Source: CAXMST01 sp963790085 (GTDB taxonomy: Bacteria; Actinomycetota; Thermoleophilia; Solirubrobacterales; 70-9). Taken from it: DNA of 64,000 nt. The notes under the pieces are model-generated. The model had not been told where the DNA came from. It saw nothing but the letters and a program-made list of their open reading frames with translations, and did not search any database. This document shows, piece by piece, positions 25,803 to 35,159 of the stretch. A program made the translations under genes and the position numbers. Numbering within the stretch: position 1 is the first letter of the stretch; the number at the start of each line of letters is the position of its first letter. Location of the stretch: assembly GCA_963790085.1 (NCBI GenBank), contig CAWBNH010000013.1, forward strand, positions 558,001 to 622,000, given 5' to 3'.

Positions 25803-26432
25803 CTAGCGCCGCAACCGCTGCCACCGCTGAAGCGACGGCATCGGATCGATCGCGGCGCCGTACGGGCCCCTGCCCCGGCGGATCTCGAAGTGGAGATGGT
25901 CGCCCCAGCAGGAGCCGCTGCACCCCACCCGCCCGACCGACTTCCCCGCCTCGACGCGATCCCCGGCGGCGACGGCACCGGGCGCGAGCAGGTGGAAGTA
26001 GGAGTAGGTCAGCTTCCGTTCGGGGTCGTAGATGGCGAGCCAGTTGCCGCGGCCGCTGTCGCTGCCGCTCTCGGCGACGACGCCGTCGGCCGGCGCGATC
26101 ACCGGGGTGCCCGCGGCGGCGAAGATGTCCTGGCCCTCGTGCGGGCGCCCACGCGCGTTGCCGAAGGCGGCCTCGGCCTCCCCGTAGCCGACCGGGCCGC
26201 GGACCGGGTGGAAGCGGCGGCCGAGGCGATCAGGTCCCGACTCGGCCCGGGCGGCCTCCTGCTCGAGTGGCCCGGAGACGTGCTCGATCAGGGCGCGTCC
26301 GCCCGCGACCGTCCCCGGCCCGCGATCCGGCGGCTCGGCGGCGATCGCTGCGGCGGGCACGGCCATCACGAGGGTGGCTGCGAAGAGGCGCATCGAGGTG
26401 CGCAGGCGGTGGTGTGAATGCTCACGGTCCAT
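25803..26432 (-). CDS. M23 family metallopeptidase (LytM type), secreted
   Basis: A 209-residue exported peptidoglycan endopeptidase. The N-terminus (MRLFAATLVMAVPAAAIAAEPP) is a signal peptide, here after 13 extra residues from the ATG at 26432. The LytM domain (about 95-190) has all zinc ligands: His98 and Asp102 in GRPHEGQD, and His179/His181 in GDHLHFEI, with catalytic His147 in YSYFHLL. Length and absence of coiled coil suggest a freely active hydrolase. Its leader carries a c-di-AMP riboswitch and, before that, a CRP-type operator, so expression is tied to wall stress and cAMP. Confidence 0.92.
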   Translation of the reverse strand: MDREHSHHRLRTSMRLFAATLVMAVPAAAIAAEPPDRGPGTVAGGRALIEHVSGPLEQEAARAESGPDRLGRRFHPVRGPVGYGEAEAAFGNARGRPHEGQDIFAAAGTPVIAPADGVVAESGSDSGRGNWLAIYDPERKLTYSYFHLLAPGAVAAGDRVEAGKSVGRVGCSGSCWGDHLHFEIRRGRGPYGAAIDPMPSLQRWQRLRR

Positions 26433-26451
26433 CGGGTCCTCACTTCCGCCT

Positions 26452-26610
26452 GCGGGGTTAGCTGTCGGGCTCGCGCGGTGGGTTCGCGCTACCGGTCGCG
26501 GCCGTTCGGGCCGCTCGTGCGGATTCGCCCCGGTTGGGCGTCGAGGCGCGTCGATCGCGCCGCTAGGCCCGGTGGTTCCCCCGCCCCGGCATTCGTGCCG
26601 GGTTAGGCAT
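26452..26610 (-). promoter_or_regulatory. c-di-AMP riboswitch (ydaO/yuaA class) upstream of the M23 peptidase
   Basis: Reading the minus strand, the conserved ydaO pieces occur in order: CTAACCCGGC at the 5' side, GGGGGAACCA (26582-26573), GGGGCGAATCC (26531-26521), GCGAACCC (about 26487-26480), and the 3' hallmark GACAGCTAACC (26466-26456). The element ends about 20 bases before the peptidase ATG. This class normally switches genes off when c-di-AMP is high, and in actinobacteria it is known upstream of cell-wall hydrolases. The 319-bp gap 26433-26751 holds little else besides the operator at 26668-26685. Confidence 0.9.
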
Positions 26611-26667
26611 TAGGGGAAACGTCCAGTTCGCGACAAGGTACCCCGTTCCTGCCGGAAGATTAGCCGA

Positions 26668-26685
26668 GTGTGACGATACTCACAC
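26668..26685. promoter_or_regulatory. CRP/FNR-type operator, copy 2 (GTGTGA-N6-TCACAC)
   Basis: GTGTGA-CGATAC-TCACAC contains the core TGTGA-N6-TCACA. The block 26665-26688 equals 9004-9027 except for three spacer bases. It lies about 75 bases upstream of the riboswitch, where the promoter of the M23 peptidase transcript should be. No confident -35/-10 could be assigned beside it. Confidence 0.65.
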
Positions 26686-26751
26686 ATAGCTTCCTAACAC
26701 AACGCTCACGACTTGGCGGAACGAATCCACCTCGGGCTTTTGCGTCAGGTC

Positions 26752-27018
26752 CTAGGGACGGCGAACGCGCTCGAGCTGCTCCCGGGCCCGCTCCTTGCGG
26801 GTCTCCAGCCGGTGCTGGATCAGTGAGAGCACCACCGGCAGGATCATGAACAGGGCGATCACCCCGAAGCCCCACATGGTGATCTCGAAGTCGGTTGGGC
26901 GGCCGAGCAGCCCCTCGCCGTCGGCGGCGCTCGCCGCCGGGGCAAGTGCGAGGGCGGCAGTCACAAGCGCAGCGAGCGTCAGGCCCGTTCGGCGGAGCAT
27001 CTGCTGGGCGCGTCCCAT
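26752..27018 (-). CDS. Small membrane protein with a signal-like N-terminus
   Basis: An 88-residue protein. Residues 10-32 look like a signal peptide (ending PAASAADGEG). A second hydrophobic stretch, about 47-65 (MWGFGVIALFMILPVVLSLI), is a membrane anchor. The C-terminus is strongly basic and helical (ETRKERAREQLERVRRP). No family is recognised. It lies 60 bases from the divergent uppP, and its stop is about 70 bases upstream of the CRP-like operator. ATG 27018 gives the best signal peptide. Confidence 0.65.
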   Translation of the reverse strand: MGRAQQMLRRTGLTLAALVTAALALAPAASAADGEGLLGRPTDFEITMWGFGVIALFMILPVVLSLIQHRLETRKERAREQLERVRRP

Positions 27019-27078
27019 GGCAGGGACTCTACCTGACTTGATGTGGACGGCACCTGACTGGCTCTAGCATCCGCCGCC

Positions 27079-27921
27079 ATGTCCGAGCTCGAAGCACTGC
27101 TGCTCGGGATCGTGCAGGGCCTGACCGAGTTCCTGCCGATCTCCTCCTCCGGCCACCTGATCCTCGTGCCCTGGCTCCAGGACTATGAGTTCCTGCGGGA
27201 CAACCCCGAGTTCAACAAGACCTTCGACGTCGCCCTGCACATCGGCACCCTGGCCGCGGTGCTCGGCTACTTCCGCCACGACCTCCTGAGGATCGCCCAC
27301 GCCTTCTTTCGCACGCTCCGCAAGCGCTCGATCGGCAGGGGGGAGGAGCGGATCGCCTGGGTGATCCTCATCGGGACGATCCCGGCCGTCATCATCGGCG
27401 GCCTCGGGGCCGACTTCATCGACGAGACCCTCGGCGAGCCGTGGATGATCGCGCTCGAGCTGATCTTCTTCGGCCTGCTGCTCTGGGATGCCGACCGCCG
27501 CCCCGAGGACAAGGACATCGGCAGCGTCCGGCTCCGCTACGGCCTCTACATCGGCCTCGCGCAGGTGCTGGCATTCGCGCCCGGCGCCTCACGCTCCGGC
27601 GTGACGATCACGATGGGTCGCTATCTGCACCTGACCCGCGACACCGCCGCGCGGATCTCGTTCCTGATCGGGGTGCCGGCGATCGCCGGGGCCGGGGCGG
27701 TGAAGGGCTATGAGGCGATCAAGGATGGGCTACCCGACGGCGTCGTCGGGCCGATGATCATCGGCACGATCGCGGCGGCGGTCTCGGGCTATCTCGCGAT
27801 CGCGGTGCTGCTCAACTACGTGCGCAGTCACTCCTACGACATCTTCGTCGTCTACCGGGTCGCGATCGGACTCGGGATCCTGATTCTGATCGCCACCGGG
27901 CTGCGCCCGGCCACCTTCTGA
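27079..27921 (+). CDS. uppP: Undecaprenyl-diphosphatase
   Basis: A 280-residue UppP/BacA with about eight membrane helices. The two inverted-repeat active-site regions are visible: GIVQGLTEFLPISSSGHL near residue 9-26, with the catalytic Glu, and the later FAPGASRSGVTI with Arg and Ser. The enzyme removes the outer phosphate of undecaprenyl diphosphate on the outside of the membrane and recycles the carrier for peptidoglycan and other envelope polymers; overexpression gives bacitracin tolerance in other bacteria. It neighbours the M23 peptidase region, continuing the cell-wall theme, but is transcribed away from it. Confidence 0.96.
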   Translation: MSELEALLLGIVQGLTEFLPISSSGHLILVPWLQDYEFLRDNPEFNKTFDVALHIGTLAAVLGYFRHDLLRIAHAFFRTLRKRSIGRGEERIAWVILIGTIPAVIIGGLGADFIDETLGEPWMIALELIFFGLLLWDADRRPEDKDIGSVRLRYGLYIGLAQVLAFAPGASRSGVTITMGRYLHLTRDTAARISFLIGVPAIAGAGAVKGYEAIKDGLPDGVVGPMIIGTIAAAVSGYLAIAVLLNYVRSHSYDIFVVYRVAIGLGILILIATGLRPATF

Positions 27922-27947
27922 GCGCCGGGCCGGCGTCCCTTTGGCGA

Positions 27948-29183
<1,236 letters not shown>

Positions 29184-29327
29184 TGTGACCCGCGCGTCGG
29201 GCACGCGGCGCCGGCGGGCCGCCCCCTGAAAAGACTGGGCGCGCGACCCGGGGCAGGAGGTGGGTCGCGCGCCGCACGAGAGAGGAGCTCGTGTGCCCGG
29301 CACTCTGACGCGGGGTTGCGCGGCCGT

Positions 29328-29377
29328 CGTGAAGATCTGGATACGCCCGTGTGAAGAACCTGTGAAACCGGTGTCGA
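29328..29377 (-). promoter_or_regulatory. Pho-box-like direct repeats before the response regulator
   Basis: On the plus strand: TGTGAA (29350-29355), TGTGAA (29361-29366) and TGTCGA (29372-29377), spaced exactly 11 bp, plus CGTGAA at 29328-29333, two periods upstream. Read on the minus strand these are TTCACA-type repeats with a 5-bp spacer, the pattern bound by PhoP/PhoB-class regulators. The array sits between the divergent MFS and response-regulator genes, so it could control either. Confidence 0.6.
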
Positions 29378-29453
29378 GGACGGTTTTGTCCGGGCTCCGG
29401 TGGCTATCATGCTCCCGCCGGCCGGGATCTCCCTGCCCTGCACCCAGGAGCTC

Positions 29454-30263
29454 ATGAGTCCGCAGCGTGGAACACCCAGGATCGCCGTCATCGACCGCGA
29501 CACCGCCCTGCTCACGGTCCTCGACAAACGGCTCGAGGCGGCGGGATGGGAGCACCGGGTGCTGCCGAGCGGTGCCCCAACGGACGAGCTGGTCGCGATG
29601 AAGCTCGACGCCCTGATCGTCGATCTCACCGTCCTCGGCCCAGATGAAGGCTGGCAGTTCCTCGAGCGGATCTCGGGCCTGATGCCCGCCCTGGGGATCA
29701 TCGTCTGCACGTCGAACCCGACGGTCGCCCAGCGCGTCCGCGGGCTGCGGATAGGTGCCGATGACTGGATCGCGAAGCCCTGCCATCCGGAGGAGCTGAT
29801 GGCGAGGGTCGAGGCGGTGATCCGCCGCCGCCGCCGTTCGCGGCCCGAGGTCGAGAGGGGCCCGCTGGTCGTCGGCGAGCTCGAGATCCGCGAGGACCAG
29901 TTCCAGGCGTATGTCTCCGGCCGCACCCTCGACCTGACCAGGCGCGAGTTCGAGCTCCTCCACACCCTCGCCCAGGCCACCGGCAAGGTGCTCGAGCGAG
30001 AGGAGATCTACCGGCGGGTCTGGGGCTACGAGATGGCGCACGGCGATCGCTCGGTAGATGTCTTCGTCCGCAAGCTCCGCTCGAAGATCGAGAAGGGGTC
30101 CCCCGGCTGGACCTACATCCACACCCACTTCGGCATTGGCTACCGGTTCGAGGCCGAACAGGCCGCCGAGGGCGAGGCCTCAGTCGCAGCCGCCGAGCCC
30201 GGAACCGGCCGGGAAGCTGCGGTTCCGGTTCCCTCGAAGATCGCCTCGGGCAGTCCGAGCTAG
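29454..30263 (+). CDS. OmpR/PhoB-type response regulator, probable phosphate regulator
   Basis: A 269-residue two-domain regulator. The receiver covers about 8-120: IAVIDRDT, then LIVDLTVLGPDEGW with the likely phosphoacceptor Asp, and DDWIAKPCHPEEL with the switch lysine. The winged-helix domain covers about 135-240 (LDLTRREFELLHTLAQ, RSVDVFVRKLRSKIE, THFGIGYRFE). The receiver acidic region is less canonical than usual. A disordered tail of about 30 residues follows. It directly precedes the pst operon and has Pho-box-like repeats upstream, so it likely governs phosphate uptake. No histidine kinase is adjacent. The ATG at 29454 has AGGAG three bases before it; an ATG at 29409 is the alternative. 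Confidence 0.85.
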   Translation: MSPQRGTPRIAVIDRDTALLTVLDKRLEAAGWEHRVLPSGAPTDELVAMKLDALIVDLTVLGPDEGWQFLERISGLMPALGIIVCTSNPTVAQRVRGLRIGADDWIAKPCHPEELMARVEAVIRRRRRSRPEVERGPLVVGELEIREDQFQAYVSGRTLDLTRREFELLHTLAQATGKVLEREEIYRRVWGYEMAHGDRSVDVFVRKLRSKIEKGSPGWTYIHTHFGIGYRFEAEQAAEGEASVAAAEPGTGREAAVPVPSKIASGSPS

Positions 30264-30289
30264 CGAGGCCCTTTTCCGCCCGGAGGCCT

Positions 30290-30328
30290 TTCACAGCATC
30301 TTCACAACCGGGCTACAGCGGCGTAACA
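30290..30328 (+). promoter_or_regulatory. Pho box: four 11-bp-spaced repeats upstream of pstS
   Basis: TTCACA (30290-30295), TTCACA (30301-30306), GCTACA (30312-30317) and GTAACA (30323-30328) repeat with an exact 11-bp period and end in ACA each time. It lies about 120 bases before the pstS GTG. This is the layout of PhoP boxes in Gram-positive bacteria (TTxACA with 5-bp spacers). Confidence 0.7.
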
Positions 30329-30444
30329 AGCTACTGGGACATGGCTGGGAGCCTTGCGTTGCCGTGTGAGGACGAGTCCTCGTGCGGGCATCCGCCCTCG
30401 ACGCACGGCTAGAACGCCCCACTACGCAAGGAGACGAGACCGAA

Positions 30445-31407
30445 GTGACTACACCCAAGTGGCTTTCCCTGGCCGTCGCCGGCGGCCTGCTCGCATTTGG
30501 CGTTGCGGCCTGCGGCGACGATGACAGCAGCGGCGACAGCGGCAGCACGCCCTCCGGGCTTTCCGGCTCGATCGTGATCGACGGCTCGAGCACCGTCGGC
30601 CCGTTGACCAAGGCGGTGGCCGAGGAGTTCAACCGACAGAATCCTGACGTCCAGATCCAGGTCGGCGAGTCCGGAACCGGCGGCGGCTTCGAGAAGTTCT
30701 GCGTCGGCGAGACGGCGATCAACGACGCATCGCGCCAGGTCGAGCCCGAGGAGGAGGACGCCTGCGCCAAGAACGACGTCGAGTTCGAGGAGATCCAGGT
30801 GGCTAACGACGCCCTGACGGTCGTCCTCAACCCGGATAATCCCGTGAGCTGCCTGTCGGTCGATCAGCTCGCGCAGATCTGGGGTCCGAAGGACCCGGTC
30901 GCGAGCTGGTCCGATGTTTCAGATCTCGACGCCGAATTCAGCGACCCGATCTCGCGCTTCGGCCCGGGAACGGACTCCGGTACGTTCGACTACTTCACCG
31001 AGGCGGTCAACGGCGAGGAGGGCGTGCAGACCAAGGACTACAACGACGTCGGCGAGCAGGACAACCTGACCGTGACCGGCGTCCAGGGCGAGGCCGGCGG
31101 CATCGGCTACTTCGGGTTCTCTTTCTTCGAGGAGAATCAGGGGACGCTGAAGGCAGCTGAGATCGACGGCGGCGACGGGTGCGTCGCTCCCTCCATCGAG
31201 ACGGTTCAGGACGGCTCCTATACGCCGCTGGCCCGTGGCCTCTACATCTACCCATCCGCCAAGGCGCTGGAGGATGAGGCGACCAAGGCGTTCGTCGACT
31301 TCTACATCGACAACGCGAATGCGATCGGCGAGCAGATCGGCTTCATCGGCCTGACCGATGAGCAGCTCACCGAGGCCCAGGACAAGGTCGCCTCGCTGGC
31401 CGGCTAG
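30445..31407 (+). CDS. pstS: Phosphate-binding lipoprotein PstS
   Basis: A 320-residue substrate-binding protein. The signal ends at a lipobox LLAFGVAAC with Cys23. The mature part has IDGSSTVGPLTKAVAEEF, VGESGTGGGFEKFC, and later RFGPGTDSGTFDYF, blocks that line the phosphate pocket in PstS. It delivers inorganic phosphate to the PstCAB transporter. GTG 30445 follows an AAGGAG at 30428-30433. pstC, pstA, pstB and phoU follow closely, so it heads a phosphate operon. Confidence 0.96.
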   Translation: MTTPKWLSLAVAGGLLAFGVAACGDDDSSGDSGSTPSGLSGSIVIDGSSTVGPLTKAVAEEFNRQNPDVQIQVGESGTGGGFEKFCVGETAINDASRQVEPEEEDACAKNDVEFEEIQVANDALTVVLNPDNPVSCLSVDQLAQIWGPKDPVASWSDVSDLDAEFSDPISRFGPGTDSGTFDYFTEAVNGEEGVQTKDYNDVGEQDNLTVTGVQGEAGGIGYFGFSFFEENQGTLKAAEIDGGDGCVAPSIETVQDGSYTPLARGLYIYPSAKALEDEATKAFVDFYIDNANAIGEQIGFIGLTDEQLTEAQDKVASLAG

Positions 31408-31420
31408 CCCGGCCGGGACG

Positions 31421-32395
31421 ATGGAAAGCTCGGGACAGATCGCAGCCTCCACGGCGCCGGCCCTCACCCGGCCGCGCCTGGAGGCTGCGAGCCCGCGCTA
31501 CGGCGAGCGGCTGATCTACTGGCTGTTGGCGGCCTGCGCCGGGATCTCCGTCCTGACCACGACCGCGATCGTCTTCTCGCTGCTGATCCCGACCGTCGAG
31601 TTCTTCGGCGAGGTGCCAGTCGTCGACTTCCTGCTCGGCACCGACTGGGGCCCGACCTTCACCCCCGCGAGCTTCGGCGTGCTGCCGATCGTCTTCGGCA
31701 CGCTCTCGGTCACGCTCTGGGCGCTGCTGTTCGCGATTCCGATCGGGCTCGGCACGGCGATCTACCTCAGCGAGTACGCGAGCCCCCGCGTTCGCAGGGT
31801 GGTCAAGCCGATCATCGAGATCCTCGCGGGGATCCCGACCGTCGCGCTCGGGTTCTTCGCGCTGGTCTTCATCACCCCCGCGATCCAGGACATCTGGCCC
31901 GGCTTCCTCGGCCAATCCCCGGGCATCTTCAGCGTTGCAGCAGCCGGCCTCGCGATCGGGCTGATGATCGTCCCGATCATCGCCTCGGTCTCCGAGGACG
32001 CGATGAGCGCCGTCCCGGGGGGACTGCGCGAGGGCGCCTACGCCCTCGGTGCGACCAGGGCGAGGGTTGCGACCAAGGTCGTGTTTCCGGCGGCCCTGTC
32101 GGGAATCGTCGCCTCGATCATCCTCGCCGTCTCACGCGCGATCGGGGAGACGATGATCGTGCTTCTCGCCGCCGGCAATACCCCGAACTCCGACCTGCTT
32201 CAGAACTTCAACCCGGTCGAGTCGATCCAGGCGATGACCTCCTTCATCGGCAGCGTCGCAACCGGGGACATCGGCACCGGGACGATCACCTACAAGACCG
32301 TGTTCGCCGTCGCGGCGCTGCTGTTCCTGATGACGTTGCTGATGAACCTGCTCTCGATTCGGCTCGTGCGCCGATACAGGGAGGTCTACGAGTAG
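31421..32395 (+). CDS. pstC: Phosphate ABC transporter permease PstC
   Basis: A 324-residue permease with six helices. The coupling (EAA) loop is EGAYALGATRARVATKVVFPAAL. The sections PIVFGTLSVTLWALLFAIPIG and AVSRAIGETMIVLLAAGN are typical of PstC. It forms the membrane channel with PstA. ATG 31421 lies 13 bases after pstS; the stop directly precedes the pstA ATG (TAGATG). Confidence 0.95.
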   Translation: MESSGQIAASTAPALTRPRLEAASPRYGERLIYWLLAACAGISVLTTTAIVFSLLIPTVEFFGEVPVVDFLLGTDWGPTFTPASFGVLPIVFGTLSVTLWALLFAIPIGLGTAIYLSEYASPRVRRVVKPIIEILAGIPTVALGFFALVFITPAIQDIWPGFLGQSPGIFSVAAAGLAIGLMIVPIIASVSEDAMSAVPGGLREGAYALGATRARVATKVVFPAALSGIVASIILAVSRAIGETMIVLLAAGNTPNSDLLQNFNPVESIQAMTSFIGSVATGDIGTGTITYKTVFAVAALLFLMTLLMNLLSIRLVRRYREVYE

Positions 32396-33337
32396 ATGGC
32401 CCGTGGCGACTACAGCCCGAGCACGGCGCGGGCGACGATCGGGGTCGCGGGAGCGCGCGGTGTGACCAGGGAGATGCTTAGCGACCAGCCGCGCGGCGAC
32501 GTGATCCGCAACACCGTCTTCGCAGCGATCCTGCTCCTGGCGGTTTCGCTGGCGCTGGTCGGCCTCGGGCTGCTGATCGCCGACAACCTGATCGACGGCT
32601 GGAGTCGGCTGAACCTCGACCTGATAACCCAGGGCACCTCGTCGCTTCCGGCCAACGCCGGCCTCCGCTCGGCGCTGATCGGCACGCTTTGGATCATGGC
32701 CTTCGTCGTCCTGTTCATCGTCCCGATCGGGATCGGCGCCGCCGTCTTCCTCGAGGAGTACGCGGGTCGCGACAGCCGGTTCGCCCGGGCGGTCGAGTTA
32801 AACATCCAGAATCTCGCCGCGGTTCCCTCGATCATCTACGGCCTGCTCGGCCTGGCATTCGTCGCCCGGGCGCCGCTCAACCTCGGCTTCGTGGTCCTCA
32901 CCGCCTCGATCACCCTGGCGCTGCTCGTCTTGCCGATCGTGATCCTGGTCGCCCGCGAGGCGATCCGTGCCGTTCCCCCGTCGATCCGCGAGGGCTCGCT
33001 GGCGCTCGGAGCGACCCAGTGGCAGACGGTTCGCCACCAGGTCCTCCCGGCCGCGATCCCCGGCATTGCGACCGGTGTGATTCTCGCGCTCTCGCGGGCG
33101 ATCGGCGAGACGGCGCCGCTGATCCCGCTCGGCGCCGCAACGTTCATCACCTTCGATCCGAGCGGTCCGCTTTCCGGCTATACGGCGCTGCCGCTGCAGA
33201 TCTTCGATTGGGCAAAGCAGCCCTCGGACGAGTTTCGCGTCCTGGCGGCGGCGGGGATCATCGTCATGCTCGCGTTGCTGATCTCGATGAATGCCTTCGC
33301 CATCTGGCTGAGAAACCACTACGAGCAACGCTGGTAG
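32396..33337 (+). CDS. pstA: Phosphate ABC transporter permease PstA
   Basis: A 313-residue permease with six helices. The family features are GTLWIMAFVVLFIVPIGIGA, LEEYAG, the coupling loop REGSLALGATQWQTVRHQVLP and the AIGETAPLIPLGAATF block. A basic N-terminal extension of about 30 residues precedes the first helix. It starts at ATG 32396, directly after the pstC stop. The pstB GTG follows nine bases after its stop. Confidence 0.95.
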   Translation: MARGDYSPSTARATIGVAGARGVTREMLSDQPRGDVIRNTVFAAILLLAVSLALVGLGLLIADNLIDGWSRLNLDLITQGTSSLPANAGLRSALIGTLWIMAFVVLFIVPIGIGAAVFLEEYAGRDSRFARAVELNIQNLAAVPSIIYGLLGLAFVARAPLNLGFVVLTASITLALLVLPIVILVAREAIRAVPPSIREGSLALGATQWQTVRHQVLPAAIPGIATGVILALSRAIGETAPLIPLGAATFITFDPSGPLSGYTALPLQIFDWAKQPSDEFRVLAAAGIIVMLALLISMNAFAIWLRNHYEQRW

Positions 33338-33346
33338 GAGAGTAGT

Positions 33347-34258
33347 GTGACCGAGTCGATGACCGACGAGCAGCAGCACAAGCAGGGCGAGACGGGCCGG
33401 TCGGCCCGGGAGTCCGCGGCCCAGGGCGCGATCGAGATCAGGACCGACTTCCAGGATGGCGCGGGCGACGGTGCCACCAGGGAGAAGGTCTTCCAGCTTC
33501 AGGACATCTCCGTCTTCTACGCCGGCGTGCCTGCAGTCCAGGAGATCTCCATGGACATCTACAAGAACGACGTGACCGCCCTGATTGGGCCTTCAGGGTG
33601 CGGCAAGAGCACCCTGATCCGCTGCCTGAACCGAATGAACGACCTGATTCCCAGCGCTGAGGTCAGCGGTCACCTGCTCTATCACGACGAGGATCTGTAC
33701 GGACCGAAAGTCGATCCGGTCCAGGTTCGGAAGCTGATCGGGATGGTCTTCCAGAAGCCAAATCCGTTTCCGAAATCGATCTTCGACAACGTGGCCTTCG
33801 GTCCGAAGACCCTGAAGATGGAAGGCGAGATGGACGAGATCGTCGAGCGCGCCCTAAGGCGTGCGGCGCTCTGGGACGAGGTCAAGGACCGGCTTGACGC
33901 CAACGCCTTCGGGATGTCGGGGGGGCAGCAGCAGCGCCTCTGCATCGCCCGCTGTCTCGCGGTCGAGCCGGACGTGCTCCTGATGGACGAGCCCTGCTCG
34001 GCGCTCGATCCGATCTCGACCGGCAAGATCGAGGACCTGATGCTGGAGCTCAAGCAGGACTTCTCGATCGTGATCGTGACCCACAACATGCAGCAGGCGG
34101 CGCGGGTCTCCGATCGAACCGCCTTCCTGATGGTCGAGCTCGACGCTGATGAGCAGCACCGCTGGGGCCGGATCGTCGAGTTCGCCGAGACCAGGAAGAT
34201 CTTCACCAACCCGAGCGATCCGCGGACCGAGGACTACGTCTCGGGGAAGGTTGGCTGA
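33347..34258 (+). CDS. pstB: Phosphate ABC transporter ATP-binding protein PstB
   Basis: A 303-residue ATPase. Walker A GPSGCGKST is at about 81-89. The PstB mark is CLNRMNDLIP, followed by the Q-loop GMVFQKPNPFPKSI, the signature MSGGQQQRLCIARCLA, Walker B VLLMDEPCSALDP and the H-loop VTHNMQQAARVSD. An N-terminal extension of about 45 residues is longer than usual. It drives phosphate uptake. GTG 33347 follows an AGGAG. phoU begins four bases after its stop. Confidence 0.96.
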   Translation: MTESMTDEQQHKQGETGRSARESAAQGAIEIRTDFQDGAGDGATREKVFQLQDISVFYAGVPAVQEISMDIYKNDVTALIGPSGCGKSTLIRCLNRMNDLIPSAEVSGHLLYHDEDLYGPKVDPVQVRKLIGMVFQKPNPFPKSIFDNVAFGPKTLKMEGEMDEIVERALRRAALWDEVKDRLDANAFGMSGGQQQRLCIARCLAVEPDVLLMDEPCSALDPISTGKIEDLMLELKQDFSIVIVTHNMQQAARVSDRTAFLMVELDADEQHRWGRIVEFAETRKIFTNPSDPRTEDYVSGKVG

Positions 34259-34262
34259 AGCG

Positions 34263-34967
34263 ATGGCAGAGAGCACCAGACTGCATTACCAGGAGGAGCT
34301 CGAGGAACTCGAGGAGCGGGCGCTGGGGGGGCTCGACCTCGTTACCGAGACGCTGAATCGCACCCTCGAGGCGGTCGAGCAGTCGGACGTCGAGTTGGCC
34401 GAGCAGGTGGTCGCCGACGACGACCGGATCGACGGCCGCTACCTCGAGGTGCATCAGTCGATCCTGGCGCTGCTCGCGACCCAGGGCCCGGTCGCCACCG
34501 ACCTGAGGTTGATCTCGGCCCTGCTGCACCTGATGAAATCAGTCGAGCGCATGGGGGACCAATGCGTGAACATCGCCAAGGTCATCCCGCTGACCGGCCA
34601 CGATCCCCCCGGCGACGAGCAGATGCAGGGCGACATCGCCACCATGGGCCGCCATGTCCGCTCGTTGATCAGCCAGGCCAAGGCGGCTTTCGGCGCCCGT
34701 GATGTGGACCTCGCCCGCGACTTGGTGCGCCAGGACGATGTCGTCGACGAGCTCAACCGCCGGGTCTTTCACCGCGCGATCGAGATCGGCGAAGACCACG
34801 ACGTTCGCGAGTGGGCGACCACGATGCTGCTGGTGGCCCGGGCGCTGGAGCGCATTGGCGACAACGCCGTCGACATCGGTGAGCAGACCGCCTTCATCGT
34901 CACCGGCCTGTTCCGCGAGTTCGAGGATGCCTCGCATCCCGAGGCAGTCGGGGGGTCCGGGGCCTGA
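34263..34967 (+). CDS. phoU: Phosphate signalling protein PhoU
   Basis: A 234-residue all-helical protein with the two repeated PhoU bundles. The metal-binding acidic motifs are visible around DRIDGRYLEVHQ and RQDDVVDELNRRVFH, and the conserved LERIGDNAVDIGEQ in the second half (first-half counterpart VERMGDQCVNIAKV). PhoU links PstB to the sensor kinase and represses the Pho regulon when phosphate is plentiful. ATG 34263 comes four bases after pstB. Confidence 0.94.
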   Translation: MAESTRLHYQEELEELEERALGGLDLVTETLNRTLEAVEQSDVELAEQVVADDDRIDGRYLEVHQSILALLATQGPVATDLRLISALLHLMKSVERMGDQCVNIAKVIPLTGHDPPGDEQMQGDIATMGRHVRSLISQAKAAFGARDVDLARDLVRQDDVVDELNRRVFHRAIEIGEDHDVREWATTMLLVARALERIGDNAVDIGEQTAFIVTGLFREFEDASHPEAVGGSGA

Positions 34968-35159
34968 GGCTGCCTCGATCGTCCTTCCGGTGGCTTCCGC
35001 CGGTTCGCGGAGGACACTCGTATCGATGCCCGTTGCGCCGAGGAGAGCCGCGCTAGCGCGATGAAGGACGACCGACGAGCGGACGGATCGCTGCTGGCGG
35101 CGCGCCGGATCCGCCGGCGGGCGGATGGGCCACGTTCTGGGATGATGCCCCCGGGCCAC

